A program made the position numbers and the translations under genes. DNA of 64,000 bases, taken from NCBI GenBank assembly GCA_016291405.1, contig JAEEXG010000004.1, positions 34,891 through 98,890 of the forward strand. Reading direction: 5' to 3'. Below the pieces are notes generated by a model. That model was not told where the DNA came from and ran no database searches. It saw nothing but the letters and a program-made list of their open reading frames with translations. This stretch comes from Lachnospiraceae bacterium. Lineage in GTDB: Bacteria; Bacillota; Clostridia; Lachnospirales; Lachnospiraceae. Below, one piece after another: positions 1-9,585 of the stretch. Positions within the stretch are counted from its first letter, which is position 1. Each line of letters begins with the position of its first letter.

Positions 1-138
1 GCATTCGGAAAAGGCATAAAGAAGGGTGCAAGAGTGTCGGAAATGCATCTTTGGGATGAAGGCCCCACAATCGCTAAGATTCTTGGAGGAAGTTTAGGCC
101 GAACCGATGGAAAACTGATTGAAGAAATATTTGAGTAA
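1..138 (+). CDS. C-terminal fragment, possibly alkaline phosphatase / nucleotide pyrophosphatase superfamily
   Basis: Only the last 45 codons are present, read in frame 1 and ending with TAA at 136-138; the start lies outside the window. The tail contains HLWDEGPTIAKILG, which resembles the C-terminal segment of alkaline-phosphatase-like phosphodiesterases, where a late Asp/His region completes the metal site. The assignment rests on this short segment alone and is tentative. A strong hairpin follows directly and ends the transcript. Confidence 0.5.
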   Translation, partial: AFGKGIKKGARVSEMHLWDEGPTIAKILGGSLGRTDGKLIEEIFE

Positions 139-142
139 AAGA

Positions 143-168
143 AAAAGCCCGAAATCTTTCGGGCTTTT
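143..168. terminator. bidirectional intrinsic terminator
   Basis: AAAAGCCCGAAA (143-154) pairs with TTTCGGGCTTTT (157-168). A-runs and T-runs on both sides let it serve the upstream partial gene and the converging DUF4364 gene, whose stop codon lies inside the right arm. Confidence 0.85.
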
Positions 169-682
169 AAAATAGCTTTTCTACCAATAAATTGTAAACA
201 TCCTGATTTGCCGTTTCCCATTTATCGCAAATGGATGCGGCCAATTCTTCCGTTGGAACAGACATCGTAAGATTTACTAAGTTTATGTTCTTTTCACGGA
301 TTATCATGTTTGCTTCGTATTCACCGGTTGTTGACTTATAGTAATTTGAAAGAACTGACACTTCGTTTTTAAGTTCGTATTCGTTTTCTTTAAAATACTT
401 ATCGATTTCTTCTCTTATAGAAGAACTGATTCTGTTTTCAAAGAAACCAAGTGTCTGCCTTCCTTCTTCGGTGATTTCCAAATGAGTGCGGTTTCTAATC
501 GACTTAGCTCGCACCATATCTGCATCCGTAAGTTCGGAAATAGCCTGCTGAAGGGTTAAAAACGTGGTGTATTCTTTCTCAAGAATAAAGTCTCCAACCT
601 GGGCTTTTGTCAGCGGGAAATTCACTCTGTCCAGCATATAAAGCACTATTAACTTATAAAGTGTAATAGGATCTTGTGTCAT
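167..682 (-). CDS. DUF4364 family protein (winged-helix-like)
   Basis: A 171-residue protein beginning MTQDPITLYKL. It matches the DUF4364 family of Clostridia from its N-terminal helix-turn-helix/winged-helix-like half (about residues 1-75, including EEGRQTLGFFENRI) and a mixed C-terminal half. The family is presumed to bind DNA or act as a small regulator, but no function is established. I chose the ATG at 682 because AGAGG sits about 7 bases upstream on the minus strand; a GTG at 703 would add seven residues with no better ribosome site. It is transcribed divergently from rho, with 174 bp between the two starts. Confidence 0.75.
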   Translation of the reverse strand: MTQDPITLYKLIVLYMLDRVNFPLTKAQVGDFILEKEYTTFLTLQQAISELTDADMVRAKSIRNRTHLEITEEGRQTLGFFENRISSSIREEIDKYFKENEYELKNEVSVLSNYYKSTTGEYEANMIIREKNINLVNLTMSVPTEELAASICDKWETANQDVYNLLVEKLF

Positions 683-856
683 CAAAAAACCTCTTAAATT
701 CACTCTTTACATTTTTTAAAAAGGCAATTATAATCATAACCATAAAAAAATTGTTTTTCAAGTTAATCATTAAACTTCTAAACAACTATCATCAACCGGA
801 TGGTATCCGAGCACGGATACTTCTTAGTTAACCTGCATTTACCCACAGGAGGAAAA

Positions 857-2368
857 ATGAGAGAAAGATATGAAACACTCGCTATACGCGATTTGCGTGC
901 TATAGCAAAAATCAGAGGCATTAAAGGCGCGTCCAGTATGAGTAAAGGACAGGTAATCGAAATGCTTGTTCTTTTAGACGAAACTGAAGAAAAGGCCAGA
1001 GTTGCCGCAAACTATGAAGCAGGAACCGTTTCCGCAGAGGAAGATTCCGAAGGTGGAGACGAAGAAAAGAAAACGGCTCCCAAAACCAGAGCACCCCGCA
1101 CGGTTAAAGCAAAAACAAGCGATAACCCAATCGAGGAAGCATTTGAAAGACAGGCTGCTTTAAATCCCGGAAAAAGCGTGGAAGACATGAAGCAGTTATA
1201 TCTTGAAAGAAAACAGAAAGAAGACGAAGAAAGAAACGTCGACAGCGGTATTATTGCAAAAGGTATTTTGGAAATTATGCCGGACGGCTTCGGATTCATA
1301 AGATGTGAAAACTACTTGCCCGGAGAAAATGACGTTTACGTGGCTCCCGGCATTATCAGAAAATATGGCTTAAGAACCGGTGATATCGTGGAAGGCTCCA
1401 CAAGAGTGAAAGCCGCAAGCGAAAAGTTCTCCGCTATCATGACATTAAAATCGGTTAACGGATACAATCCTGACACAATTCCCAGCCGCATAAGCTTTGA
1501 AAACTTAACACCTATTTTCCCTGATGAAAGAATCAAACTTGAAATGCCCGGTTCTACCGTTGCAATGCGTGTTATGGACTTGTTAAGCCCTGTAGGAAAA
1601 GGCCAAAGAGGTATGATTGTATCTCCTCCCAAAGCCGGTAAAACTACATTATTAAAAGAAGTAGCAAAGTCTGTTAAAAGAAACAATCCCGAAATTCACA
1701 TGATTATTCTTTTGATTGACGAGCGTCCCGAAGAAGTTACCGATATTAAGGAAGCTATCGAAGGACCTAACGTAGAAGTTATCTATTCAACATTTGATGA
1801 GCTCCCTGAGCATCATAAGAGAGTTTCCGAAATGGTTATAGAGCGTGCAAAGAGACTTGTTGAGCATCATAAAGATGTAATGATTTTGCTTGACTCAATC
1901 ACACGTCTTACAAGAGCTTACAACTTAACCGTTCCCCCGTCAGGACGTACACTCTCAGGTGGTCTTGACCCTGCAGCATTGCATATGCCCAAGCGTTTCT
2001 TTGGTGCCGCAAGAAACATGCGTGAAGGCGGATCTTTAACAATCCTTGCCACAGCATTGGTTGATACAGGTTCAAAGATGGACGACGTTGTATACGAAGA
2101 ATTTAAGGGAACAGGTAACATGGAAATGGTACTTGACCGTAAGCTTTCTGAAAAGCGTATCTTCCCTGCAATCGACATTGCAAAGTCAGGAACAAGAAGA
2201 GACGATTTGCTTCTTACAAAGGAAGAAATCGATGCTGTCAATATGCTTAGAAAAGGTATTAACGGCTTAAAGCCCGAAGAAAGCGTGGACAGAATCCTTG
2301 ATATGTTCTCTAAGACCAGAGGAAATACAGACTTTATACACATGGTAAATAAAATTCAGCTTTTCTAG
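857..2368 (+). CDS. rho: transcription termination factor Rho
   Basis: A 503-residue hexameric RNA-dependent ATPase that ends transcription at Rho-dependent sites. The N-terminal Rho-N helix-extension-helix (about 1-45) is followed by an acidic/basic low-complexity insert (about 55-110), a cold-shock RNA-binding domain (ILEIMPDGFGFIR), then the RecA-like ATPase. Walker A is SPPKAGKTT (about 257-265) and Walker B is VMILLDSITRLTR (about 337-349). The start at 857 follows AGGAGG at 847-852; an upstream in-frame extension to 800 lacks a ribosome site. The insert makes it longer than E. coli Rho (419 residues), which is common in Clostridia. A PAP2 gene follows after 18 bp. Confidence 0.97.
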   Translation: MRERYETLAIRDLRAIAKIRGIKGASSMSKGQVIEMLVLLDETEEKARVAANYEAGTVSAEEDSEGGDEEKKTAPKTRAPRTVKAKTSDNPIEEAFERQAALNPGKSVEDMKQLYLERKQKEDEERNVDSGIIAKGILEIMPDGFGFIRCENYLPGENDVYVAPGIIRKYGLRTGDIVEGSTRVKAASEKFSAIMTLKSVNGYNPDTIPSRISFENLTPIFPDERIKLEMPGSTVAMRVMDLLSPVGKGQRGMIVSPPKAGKTTLLKEVAKSVKRNNPEIHMIILLIDERPEEVTDIKEAIEGPNVEVIYSTFDELPEHHKRVSEMVIERAKRLVEHHKDVMILLDSITRLTRAYNLTVPPSGRTLSGGLDPAALHMPKRFFGAARNMREGGSLTILATALVDTGSKMDDVVYEEFKGTGNMEMVLDRKLSEKRIFPAIDIAKSGTRRDDLLLTKEEIDAVNMLRKGINGLKPEESVDRILDMFSKTRGNTDFIHMVNKIQLF

Positions 2369-2386
2369 GCTGAATGAGGAGGGGTA

Positions 2387-3037
2387 ATGAAAACTAACAA
2401 AAAAAATATCGTTTCAGCTTTAATTTTACTGGCTGTATTTGTGATTTTTACAATCCTTATTAAAACAGTTAACGTAGCAGCCATCGGTCCCGAAGGCACA
2501 AGCGTAGGATTTGCATTTATAAATGAAACATTTAAAAATGTATTTCCCTATAATGATACCTTTTATGACTTAAGCGAAATCCTTGGATACTTAGCTTTAC
2601 TTACTTGCGGTTTCTTTGGATGCGTAGGGCTTTTGCAGTTAATTAAAAGAAAGAGCTTAAAGAAAGTAGACAAAGACATTTACGTGCTCGCAGCCTTCTA
2701 TGTTGTAGTGCTTGCCTGCTACGTTTTATTTGAAAAGATTGTTATAAACTATCGCCCCGTAATTTTGGACGAAGGCCTTGAAGCATCTTACCCTTCAAGC
2801 CACACAATCTTAAGCCTTTGCGTGTTTGCTTCCGCAGCCTTCATGGTTGAAAGATATTTAAAGAACCAAAAAACACTAAAAACAATCTTCGGTACAGCTT
2901 CTATCGTATTGGCTGTCGTTACGGTTGTCTTCAGAGCTTTCAGCGGAGTACATTGGTTCACAGATATTATCGGAGGCGTGTTACTCTCATTAGCGCTTTT
3001 AAACCTTTTCTTGGCTTTTTTGCCAAGTGAAAAATAA
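2387..3037 (+). CDS. PAP2-family membrane phosphatase
   Basis: A 216-residue membrane protein with about five hydrophobic segments. The three phosphatase motifs are visible: K(x6)RP-like KIVINYRP near residues 120-127, YPSSHT near 138-143 and SGVHWFTDIIGG near 186-197. Enzymes of this type remove phosphate from lipid phosphates, often undecaprenyl pyrophosphate in cell-wall carrier recycling, but the substrate cannot be read from sequence. AGGAGGGG lies just upstream of the ATG. It sits 18 bp after rho and is probably co-transcribed with it. Confidence 0.85.
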   Translation: MKTNKKNIVSALILLAVFVIFTILIKTVNVAAIGPEGTSVGFAFINETFKNVFPYNDTFYDLSEILGYLALLTCGFFGCVGLLQLIKRKSLKKVDKDIYVLAAFYVVVLACYVLFEKIVINYRPVILDEGLEASYPSSHTILSLCVFASAAFMVERYLKNQKTLKTIFGTASIVLAVVTVVFRAFSGVHWFTDIIGGVLLSLALLNLFLAFLPSEK

Positions 3038-3041
3038 CCCC

Positions 3042-3070
3042 TTGCGCGACGGAAAACTCTATGCTACAAT
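3042..3070 (+). promoter_or_regulatory. sigma-A promoter for rpmE
   Basis: TTGCGC (3042-3047), a 17-bp spacer and TACAAT (3065-3070), with the extended -10 TGC just before it. The resulting leader is about 75 nt. Confidence 0.75.
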
Positions 3071-3149
3071 GATAAAGCTGTTTATATGATGACAGCAGTG
3101 GATGAGAACAAGAGATACTATTAATATACAGTTTAAATGAGGTGAAAAG

Positions 3150-3350
3150 ATGAAAGAAGGAATTCATCCTGAGTACTATCAGGCAACAGTAACCTGCAAC
3201 TGTGGTAACACATTCGTTGTAGGATCAACAAAGCAGGAAATCCACGTAGAAGTTTGCTCTAAGTGCCATTCATTCTACACAGGCCAGACAAAGACCGCAA
3301 GAACCGACGGACAGATTGAGAAGTTCAATAAGAAGTACGGTGTAAAGTAA
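3150..3350 (+). CDS. rpmE: 50S ribosomal protein L31, zinc-binding type
   Basis: A 66-residue L31 of the C+ type. The zinc ligands Cys16, Cys18, Cys36 and Cys39 are all present (CNC and CSKC), and the C-terminal KFNKKYG block is typical. It belongs to the large ribosomal subunit and bridges to the 30S head. AGGTG lies upstream at usual spacing. It has its own promoter and terminator, and it heads the gene order rpmE-yqhQ-prmC-prfA that is common in Firmicutes. Confidence 0.97.
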   Translation: MKEGIHPEYYQATVTCNCGNTFVVGSTKQEIHVEVCSKCHSFYTGQTKTARTDGQIEKFNKKYGVK

Positions 3351-3365
3351 TAAGAAACTAACGAT

Positions 3366-3400
3366 AAGGTTGAGATTTTGGTCTCAACCTTTTCTTCTTT
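3366..3400 (+). terminator. intrinsic terminator after rpmE
   Basis: AAGGTTGAGA (3366-3375) pairs with TCTCAACCTT (3382-3391) around the loop TTTTGG, followed by TTCTTCTTT. Confidence 0.85.
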
Positions 3401-3430
3401 AAATCGTAGAATTAAAAGAAGGAGAGGGTT

Positions 3431-4420
3431 ATGGCTACAAAGAAAAAAGGAAGATACTCAGGAATCGGCGGACAGGCCGTTTTGGAAGGTATCATGATGA
3501 AGAATAAAGATAAATACGCAGTGGCAGTCAGAAAGGCCGACGGTGAAATCGAAGTCGACATTGATGAGTACACAGGTGTTACTAAGGGAAATGTTTTAAA
3601 GAACCTTCCCTTTTTAAGAGGCGTATTTAATTTCATAGATTCTTTGGTGCTTGGCATGAAGGCGATTAACTATTCGGCGTCATTTTATGAAGACGAAGCC
3701 GATAAGGCAACAGCTTTCGATAAAGTAATGGAGAAGATTTTTAAAGATAAAACCGAGAAAGTTTTGACAGGCTTTATTACATTTCTTTCTATTTTACTTG
3801 CGGTTGGAATTTTCATTTTCCTTCCCTATTACTTAACTTCCTGGATCACCAAAAACGTTAGAAACGACACACTTACGGCTTTAATCGAAGGCGTAATAAG
3901 AATTATAATTTTTGTTCTTTATATAGTGCTTATTTCAATAAGCAAAGACATAAAGCGAGTATACAGATATCATGGAGCAGAGCATAAGTGCATAAATTGC
4001 ATCGAGCACGGAAAGCCCTTAACGGTTGAAAACGTCATGAAATCATCAAGACTTCACCGTCGTTGCGGCACAAGTTTTCTTTTGCTTGTAATCTTGATAA
4101 GTGTAATCCTTTTCTTCTTTATAAGAGTGGATTCACCCGTGTTAAGACTTGTAATCAGACTTTTGCTTATACCCGTCATTGCAGGAATCTCTTATGAGCT
4201 TCTTCGCTTTGCAGGTCGTTCCAACAACATCATTGTTAAGACTATTTCAGCTCCCGGACTTTTGCTTCAAAAGTTAACCACCAAAGAGCCCGACGAATCA
4301 ATGGTAGAAGTTGCCATTGCCGCTGTTGAAGCTGTATTTGACTGGAAAGACTTTTTGAAAGAAAAGTTTGATTTAAAGGAAGAAGAATATAATCTTACCC
4401 AAGAAAACACACAACAATGA
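3431..4420 (+). CDS. yqhQ: DUF1385 / YqhQ family membrane protein
   Basis: A 329-residue protein of the YqhQ family, described as a putative metal-dependent enzyme of unknown substrate. The N-terminal YSGIGGQAVLEGIMMK block is the family signature. A central YRYHGAEHKCINCIEHG segment holds candidate metal ligands (His, Glu, Cys). At least four membrane segments are evident (about 115-140, 150-175, 215-235 and 240-258). The start follows AAGGAGAGG. Its stop overlaps the prmC start by 4 bp (ATGA), which suggests translational coupling. The position between rpmE and prmC/prfA is conserved in many Clostridia. Confidence 0.9.
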   Translation: MATKKKGRYSGIGGQAVLEGIMMKNKDKYAVAVRKADGEIEVDIDEYTGVTKGNVLKNLPFLRGVFNFIDSLVLGMKAINYSASFYEDEADKATAFDKVMEKIFKDKTEKVLTGFITFLSILLAVGIFIFLPYYLTSWITKNVRNDTLTALIEGVIRIIIFVLYIVLISISKDIKRVYRYHGAEHKCINCIEHGKPLTVENVMKSSRLHRRCGTSFLLLVILISVILFFFIRVDSPVLRLVIRLLLIPVIAGISYELLRFAGRSNNIIVKTISAPGLLLQKLTTKEPDESMVEVAIAAVEAVFDWKDFLKEKFDLKEEEYNLTQENTQQ

Positions 4421-5256
4421 GATATAAAGAATTGTATGAACTCGGCTGTCTTAAATTGAAGGCAGCCGATATTTCGGATTATAAGACTGATAGTAGACTC
4501 TTGCTTGAAGCCGTTATGGACACTTCCATGAACGACCTTTTTGTGCGTCCCGATATGGAAGTGGATGAAGAGAGTGAAAGAAAATATAACGAATACCTGG
4601 CCTTAAGGTCAAAGCACACACCTCTTCAGCACATAACAGGTAAGCAGGAATTTATGGGGCTTGAATTTAAAGTTAGCCCCGATGTTTTGGTGCCAAGACA
4701 GGATACCGAGAATCTTGTAGAAGAAGTGTTAAAGGATTTACACGACGGAATGAGCATCCTTGATATGTGCACTGGCTCAGGATGCATTCTTCTAAGCCTT
4801 CTTCACTATTCAAACGATTGTACCGGAGTTGGCACAGATATCAGTGAAAAAGCCCTTAGTATAGCAAAAGAAAATGCAGAGAATTTATCCATTGATGGCG
4901 TGACTTTCATTAAGAGCGATTTATTTGAAAATATTAGTGGAAAGTTTGATATACTTGTTTCAAACCCACCCTATATAAGAACCTGTGAAATTGAAAACCT
5001 TATGCCGGAAGTAAGGGACCATGACCCATTCATAGCCCTTAACGGACATGAGAGCGGAGTGTATTTTTATGAGAAAATTATTGACAGGGCAGGCGAATTT
5101 CTTAAAAGAGGATCACTTGTAGCTTTCGAAATCGGAAACGATGAGGGAAGCGAAGTTAAGTCCCTCATGGAAAACGCAGGCTACAAAAATGTTGAAATAA
5201 TTAAGGATTATGGCGGAAACGACCGAATTGTAAAGGGGTATTACGTCAAGGATTAA
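4417..5256 (+). CDS. prmC: peptide chain release factor N5-glutamine methyltransferase PrmC
   Basis: A 279-residue SAM-dependent enzyme that methylates the Gln of the GGQ motif in release factors. The N-terminal substrate-binding helical domain contains [11 protein letters not shown]. The Rossmann methyltransferase domain contains LDMCTGSGC for SAM and the catalytic SNPPYI near residues 180-185. It overlaps yqhQ by 4 bp, and the gene for its substrate, prfA, follows after 16 bp. Confidence 0.97.
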   Translation: MRYKELYELGCLKLKAADISDYKTDSRLLLEAVMDTSMNDLFVRPDMEVDEESERKYNEYLALRSKHTPLQHITGKQEFMGLEFKVSPDVLVPRQDTENLVEEVLKDLHDGMSILDMCTGSGCILLSLLHYSNDCTGVGTDISEKALSIAKENAENLSIDGVTFIKSDLFENISGKFDILVSNPPYIRTCEIENLMPEVRDHDPFIALNGHESGVYFYEKIIDRAGEFLKRGSLVAFEIGNDEGSEVKSLMENAGYKNVEIIKDYGGNDRIVKGYYVKD

Positions 5257-5272
5257 TTTAGGAGATTTTATT

Positions 5273-6349
5273 ATGTTTGATAAATTAGAGAACCTTCTTT
5301 TAAGATTCGAAGATATAATGCAGGAGCTTTCATCCCCCGGTGTTACCGACGATGCAAAGCGTTTTAGAGAGCTTATGAAAGAGCAGGCAAACTTAACGCC
5401 TATCGTAGAAGCTTATAAGAAGTACAAGAAAGCAAAGCAGGATATAGAAGACAGTCTTTCAATGCTTGAAGAAGAATCCGATGAAGACATGAGAGAAATG
5501 CTTAAGGAAGAACTTCAGAACGCAAAAGACGATGTAGAAAAACTTGAAGAAGAGTTAAAGATTTTACTTCTTCCCAAAGACCCTAACGATGATAAGAACG
5601 TTATCGTTGAAATAAGAGCAGGTGCGGGCGGAGACGAAGCAGCCCTCTTTGCTGCAGAAATCTATCGTATGTATGTGCATTTTGCAGAAAAGCAGCACTG
5701 GAAGATAGAACTTGTAAACGTTGATGAAATCGGCATCGGCGGCATGAAAGACGTTGAATTTATGATTAGCGGTAACGGAGCTTACTCAAAGCTTAAATAT
5801 GAATCAGGCGTACACCGCGTACAAAGAGTGCCTGAAACAGAATCAGGCGGAAGAATCCACACATCAACAGTTACTGTTGCAGTTATGCCTGAAGTTGAAG
5901 ATGTTGATATCGTTATCGATGAAAAAGATATTCGTATCGACGTTATGAGAGCTTCCGGTAACGGTGGTCAGTGTGTCAACACAACAGACTCAGCCGTTCG
6001 TTTGACTCACTATCCCACGGGTATTGTGGTTTACTCACAGACTGAAAAGTCACAGCTTCAAAACAGAGACAAGGCTTTTGCTTTACTTAGAGCAAAGCTT
6101 TATGATTTGGAACTTCAAAAGCAACACGATGAAGAAGCAGAGCTTCGCCGTTCACAGATTGGTACAGGCGACAGATCGGAAAAGATCAGAACCTATAACT
6201 TCCCTCAGAGCCGTGTTACAGACCATAGAATCGGTCTTACCACCCACAACCTTGAAGGCGTTTTGGACGGAGATATCGAAGAAATTCTTGATAGCCTTAT
6301 TGCAGCAGACCAGGCTGCAAAGCTTGCAAAGATGGAGCAAAGAAACTGA
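5273..6349 (+). CDS. prfA: peptide chain release factor 1
   Basis: A 358-residue RF1 that reads UAA and UAG. The tripeptide anticodon appears as P-E-T in [14 protein letters not shown] (about residues 185-187), which separates it from RF2 with SPF. The peptidyl-tRNA hydrolysis motif is in [10 protein letters not shown], with GGQ near 231-233. The coiled N-terminal domain and C-terminal [10 protein letters not shown] are typical. It follows prmC, the gene for its modifying enzyme. The ribosome site AGGAG is at normal distance. Confidence 0.98.
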   Translation: MFDKLENLLLRFEDIMQELSSPGVTDDAKRFRELMKEQANLTPIVEAYKKYKKAKQDIEDSLSMLEEESDEDMREMLKEELQNAKDDVEKLEEELKILLLPKDPNDDKNVIVEIRAGAGGDEAALFAAEIYRMYVHFAEKQHWKIELVNVDEIGIGGMKDVEFMISGNGAYSKLKYESGVHRVQRVPETESGGRIHTSTVTVAVMPEVEDVDIVIDEKDIRIDVMRASGNGGQCVNTTDSAVRLTHYPTGIVVYSQTEKSQLQNRDKAFALLRAKLYDLELQKQHDEEAELRRSQIGTGDRSEKIRTYNFPQSRVTDHRIGLTTHNLEGVLDGDIEEILDSLIAADQAAKLAKMEQRN

Positions 6350-6390
6350 AGCGAATTGTTTCTTGATGTGTTAGTTTTGAGGAAATAATA

Positions 6391-7245
6391 ATGATAGATT
6401 TAATAGTGGACGTTTGCCTGGATGCGATTATAGATACGGCAAAACTTTTGCCTTTTTTGTATCTTACGTATCTGGCAATGGAATATCTTGAGCATAAGCT
6501 TACGGTTAAGAGCCTTACGGCCATTCAAAGGGCAGGAAACTTCGGCCCCTTAATCGGAGGAGCCTTGGGAGCAGTTCCGCAGTGCGGATTCAGCGCTTCC
6601 GCATCAGGGCTTTATGCAGGAAAGATTATATCTCTTGGCACATTGATTGCCATATATCTTTCAACCTCCGATGAAATGTTACCAATAATGATTTCAAGCA
6701 AAGCACCCATAGGATTTATACTTTCAATAATCGGGCTTAAGCTTTTGGTTGGCGTTATCTGGGGATTCTTAATCGACAAAGTTTTCTTTAGAAATGAAAA
6801 AGCCCATGAACATATAAACATTCATGGCATGTGTGAAAAAGATCATTGTAACTGTGATAAGGGCATTTGGACATCAGCCCTTAAGCACACTCTTTCAATA
6901 GCAGGATTTATACTTATAGTTTCTTTGATCCTTGGATTTACGTTAGAATTCATGGGAGAAGATACTTTGGTGGGCTTATTCTTAAATCACAAAATTTTAG
7001 GCCCGCTTTCTGCGAGCCTTATAGGTCTAATTCCTAACTGTGCGGCATCTGTTGTAATAACAGAGCTTTACCTTGAAGGAGCGATCGGCTTTGGCTCTTT
7101 AATGGCAGGCTTACTCTCCGGCGCAGGCGTCGGCTGGCTTGTATTTTTAAGAGCATCAAAGGATATAAAGAAAACACTCAAGGTAATTGTTATTTTATTT
7201 ATTACAGGCGCTTTAAGCGGTATTGTAATAGGACTTTTTAAATAA
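6391..7245 (+). CDS. putative 10-TM heavy-metal (manganese/arsenic-type) exporter, ArsP_2 family
   Basis: A 284-residue hydrophobic protein with two internally related halves. GAVPQCGFSASASGLYAG in the first half mirrors LIPNCAASVVITELYLEG in the second. This inverted-duplication layout and the PQCG / PNCA cysteine motifs fit the putative manganese/heavy-metal exporter family (ArsP_2, formerly DUF2899). A central hydrophilic loop rich in His and Cys (about 138-158, with HINIHGMCEKDHCNCDKG) could bind metal. It follows prfA by 41 bp, and its stop abuts the stop of the converging kinase gene with no gap. The transported ion is inference from the family. Confidence 0.75.
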   Translation: MIDLIVDVCLDAIIDTAKLLPFLYLTYLAMEYLEHKLTVKSLTAIQRAGNFGPLIGGALGAVPQCGFSASASGLYAGKIISLGTLIAIYLSTSDEMLPIMISSKAPIGFILSIIGLKLLVGVIWGFLIDKVFFRNEKAHEHINIHGMCEKDHCNCDKGIWTSALKHTLSIAGFILIVSLILGFTLEFMGEDTLVGLFLNHKILGPLSASLIGLIPNCAASVVITELYLEGAIGFGSLMAGLLSGAGVGWLVFLRASKDIKKTLKVIVILFITGALSGIVIGLFK

Positions 7246-9459
7246 CTAGCTTGTCTTAATTACAAGTTCTTTAGGAAGAATCTTAAGCACAAGCTCTTCG
7301 TATAAAAGCGGATTTAAGGGCTTAGAAATATAGTCTGTAAAGCCGCTTGCCAAAAAGTATTCTTTAGCATTGGCACCCGCATCTGCAGTCATTGCCACAA
7401 CAGGCACACCGACGCACTTGTGGGTGTTATCTTTATGCATGGCTTCAAGTGCATCAACACCGCTCATTTCGGGCATTCTATGGTCAAGTAAGATTAAATC
7501 ATAGTGTTCTTCTTTAATCATTTCAAGCATCTTTGGACCGCTTTCAGCTTCAAAAAACTGCATCTTTGTTTCTTTTAAAAGTTCAATGGCAAGACGTCTG
7601 TTTATCTTATTGTCATCAACCACCAAAACCTTTGCATCGGGGGCTGTGAAGCGTTCTCTCTTAACGGTCTTTGCAAAGGCGTTCTTTATGCTTAAATTGC
7701 CGAATTCCCCGATGTTTTCATGGCTTGAAACTTCCTGAGGAATAAGCATGTAAAAGCTTGAACCCTCGCCGACTTTAGAGTCAACCAATATAGCTCCGCC
7801 CATTATATCAAGGATCTTCTTTGTGATGCTCATGCCAAGACCGGTTCCCTCAAGGGCGCCGTAGTCTTTTCTTTTAAGCTGTTCAAAACGCTCAAATAAC
7901 TTAGGAATGTCTTCTTCCTTAATGCCGATACCCGTATCGCTTACAGCAATCTTAAGTAAGATGTTAGTATCATCTTTTGGCTCGTAGGAAATCTTTAAAT
8001 CGATGTGACCCTTTTCCGTATACTTAGCGGCGTTAGATAAAACATTCATAATAACCTGTTTTACTCTTACGGCATCGCCCTTTAAAATGCGGGGAAGAGT
8101 AGGGTCAATAATTGTATTAAACTTAATTTCTTTTTCTCCGATCCTTGTTTGCGTTGAAACTACCAAATCCTTAATCATGATGGCAAGGTCGTAATCGGAG
8201 TGTGCAAGCTGAATTTTTCCTGATTCAAGCTTTGAATAATCTAAAATGTCGTTAATTATTGTAAGAAGGGATTCACCGCTAATCTTTATATTTTCGGCGT
8301 AATCCAAAATGTTTTCTTCTTTAGCTTCTCTTAAAGTTAGCTCGTTTAAGCCTAAAATTGCATTAATGGGCGTGCGAATTTCGTGAGACATATGGGCAAG
8401 AAACTGTCCCTTTGCAATATTTGCAGCCTCAGCGGCTTCTTTTAACCTGATAGTCTCAGCAACAAAGGACTGCTCCATTGTAATGTTTTTAAGCCAGTGC
8501 ACCTTACCTACGGATTTAGAACCGTTCATAATGTCAACGATTGAACAAATGTAGGTGTTGGGGCCTTCGGTATAGGAATCCCCGTCTTTTAAAGAAAGAA
8601 ACTTATCAAGCTTTTCTGTTATGTTTGTTAAGGTAATTCCGTATGCAAAGAAGTCGTGGGCGTCAAACACATCCTTTGCATGCTTGTTTGAAAAGATGTA
8701 TCTGTTTAGGTGGTCCGTTCCCACGATTATGTCATCAACAGTATCCAAAACCGCATCCCTTGTGCCTTGGTTTAAGGGAAGAGTTCTGAATCTGTAGGTC
8801 ATTACCAAAAGAAAATATGAGCAAATACAGAAAACAATGCCGCTGTAATCGTATCTTGCATCGATTGAGTTTGAATATACAAAGAGACCAAAGGCTGTCA
8901 TGCAGGCAAATACATAAGCATAAATTATTCTTCGCATGCTTTTATAAATGACAGGTTTCTTTAGCCTGCAGGTGCGTATGATGTGGAAGGCTATGAAAAG
9001 AAGAAGAACATGCCAGCCCGCATAAACGTAGAATACAGGCCCGAAGGTAACAAATCTTGTGGCGGATTCGCCCTTTATGATGGCGTAGGCAATTCCTCTG
9101 TACATAAGGTGATGGGTGGGATTTGTGAGTGCGCACATAATAAAGCCTAGGTTAACAACGCAAATAATAACCTCTATTAATTTTGGAATCTTAATGTGGG
9201 TAAGTAGGGTTAAAATCAATAGATAGCAAAAACCGATATAGGCTCCGCCGAAATAAGAAATGTAAAGACCTGTTTCAGCCACACGCGAAGTAGGAGCATT
9301 TGCCGTTATGGCGCCGCCAAGGGCTAAAATAAACGTGCAAGTGCTTACAAGGTGTAAAAGCTGTTGCTCCTTTGTGGGGATTTTAAAGCATAAGTACAAA
9401 AAAAGAATTGCTGCGAAAGCGACTGATAATTCAGAAAGTATCAGCATCACATGTCCCAT
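7246..9459 (-). CDS. hybrid sensor histidine kinase with C-terminal receiver
   Basis: A 737-residue hybrid kinase. About seven membrane helices (residues 5-225) match the 7TM N-terminal sensor type. A PAS-like segment follows (about 235-330), then HisKA with SHEIRTPINAI (phospho-accepting His359), a HATPase domain with GTGLGMSI, and a receiver (about 607-730) with VLVVDDN and LLDHRMPEM, where Asp659 is the likely phosphoacceptor. There is no output domain, so phosphate must pass to a separate HPt or regulator not seen here. GGGAGAA precedes the start. A divergent acyltransferase gene begins 127 bp beyond the start. Confidence 0.92.
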   Translation of the reverse strand: MGHVMLILSELSVAFAAILFLYLCFKIPTKEQQLLHLVSTCTFILALGGAITANAPTSRVAETGLYISYFGGAYIGFCYLLILTLLTHIKIPKLIEVIICVVNLGFIMCALTNPTHHLMYRGIAYAIIKGESATRFVTFGPVFYVYAGWHVLLLFIAFHIIRTCRLKKPVIYKSMRRIIYAYVFACMTAFGLFVYSNSIDARYDYSGIVFCICSYFLLVMTYRFRTLPLNQGTRDAVLDTVDDIIVGTDHLNRYIFSNKHAKDVFDAHDFFAYGITLTNITEKLDKFLSLKDGDSYTEGPNTYICSIVDIMNGSKSVGKVHWLKNITMEQSFVAETIRLKEAAEAANIAKGQFLAHMSHEIRTPINAILGLNELTLREAKEENILDYAENIKISGESLLTIINDILDYSKLESGKIQLAHSDYDLAIMIKDLVVSTQTRIGEKEIKFNTIIDPTLPRILKGDAVRVKQVIMNVLSNAAKYTEKGHIDLKISYEPKDDTNILLKIAVSDTGIGIKEEDIPKLFERFEQLKRKDYGALEGTGLGMSITKKILDIMGGAILVDSKVGEGSSFYMLIPQEVSSHENIGEFGNLSIKNAFAKTVKRERFTAPDAKVLVVDDNKINRRLAIELLKETKMQFFEAESGPKMLEMIKEEHYDLILLDHRMPEMSGVDALEAMHKDNTHKCVGVPVVAMTADAGANAKEYFLASGFTDYISKPLNPLLYEELVLKILPKELVIKTS

Positions 9460-9585
9460 ATAAATTCTCCCTATACATTATTTACACTACCTATATAATA
9501 GCACATTTTGGGTATAATTTTATTAGACCTTTTATTTTGTCTAAGGTTATGGCAAAATAAAAATATAAAAGGTAAACGGGGTATT

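Noticed and set aside
6350..6390. Manganese (yybP-ykoY) riboswitch before the metal exporter
   Set aside because: Only 41 bp separate prfA and the exporter gene, too short for that aptamer.
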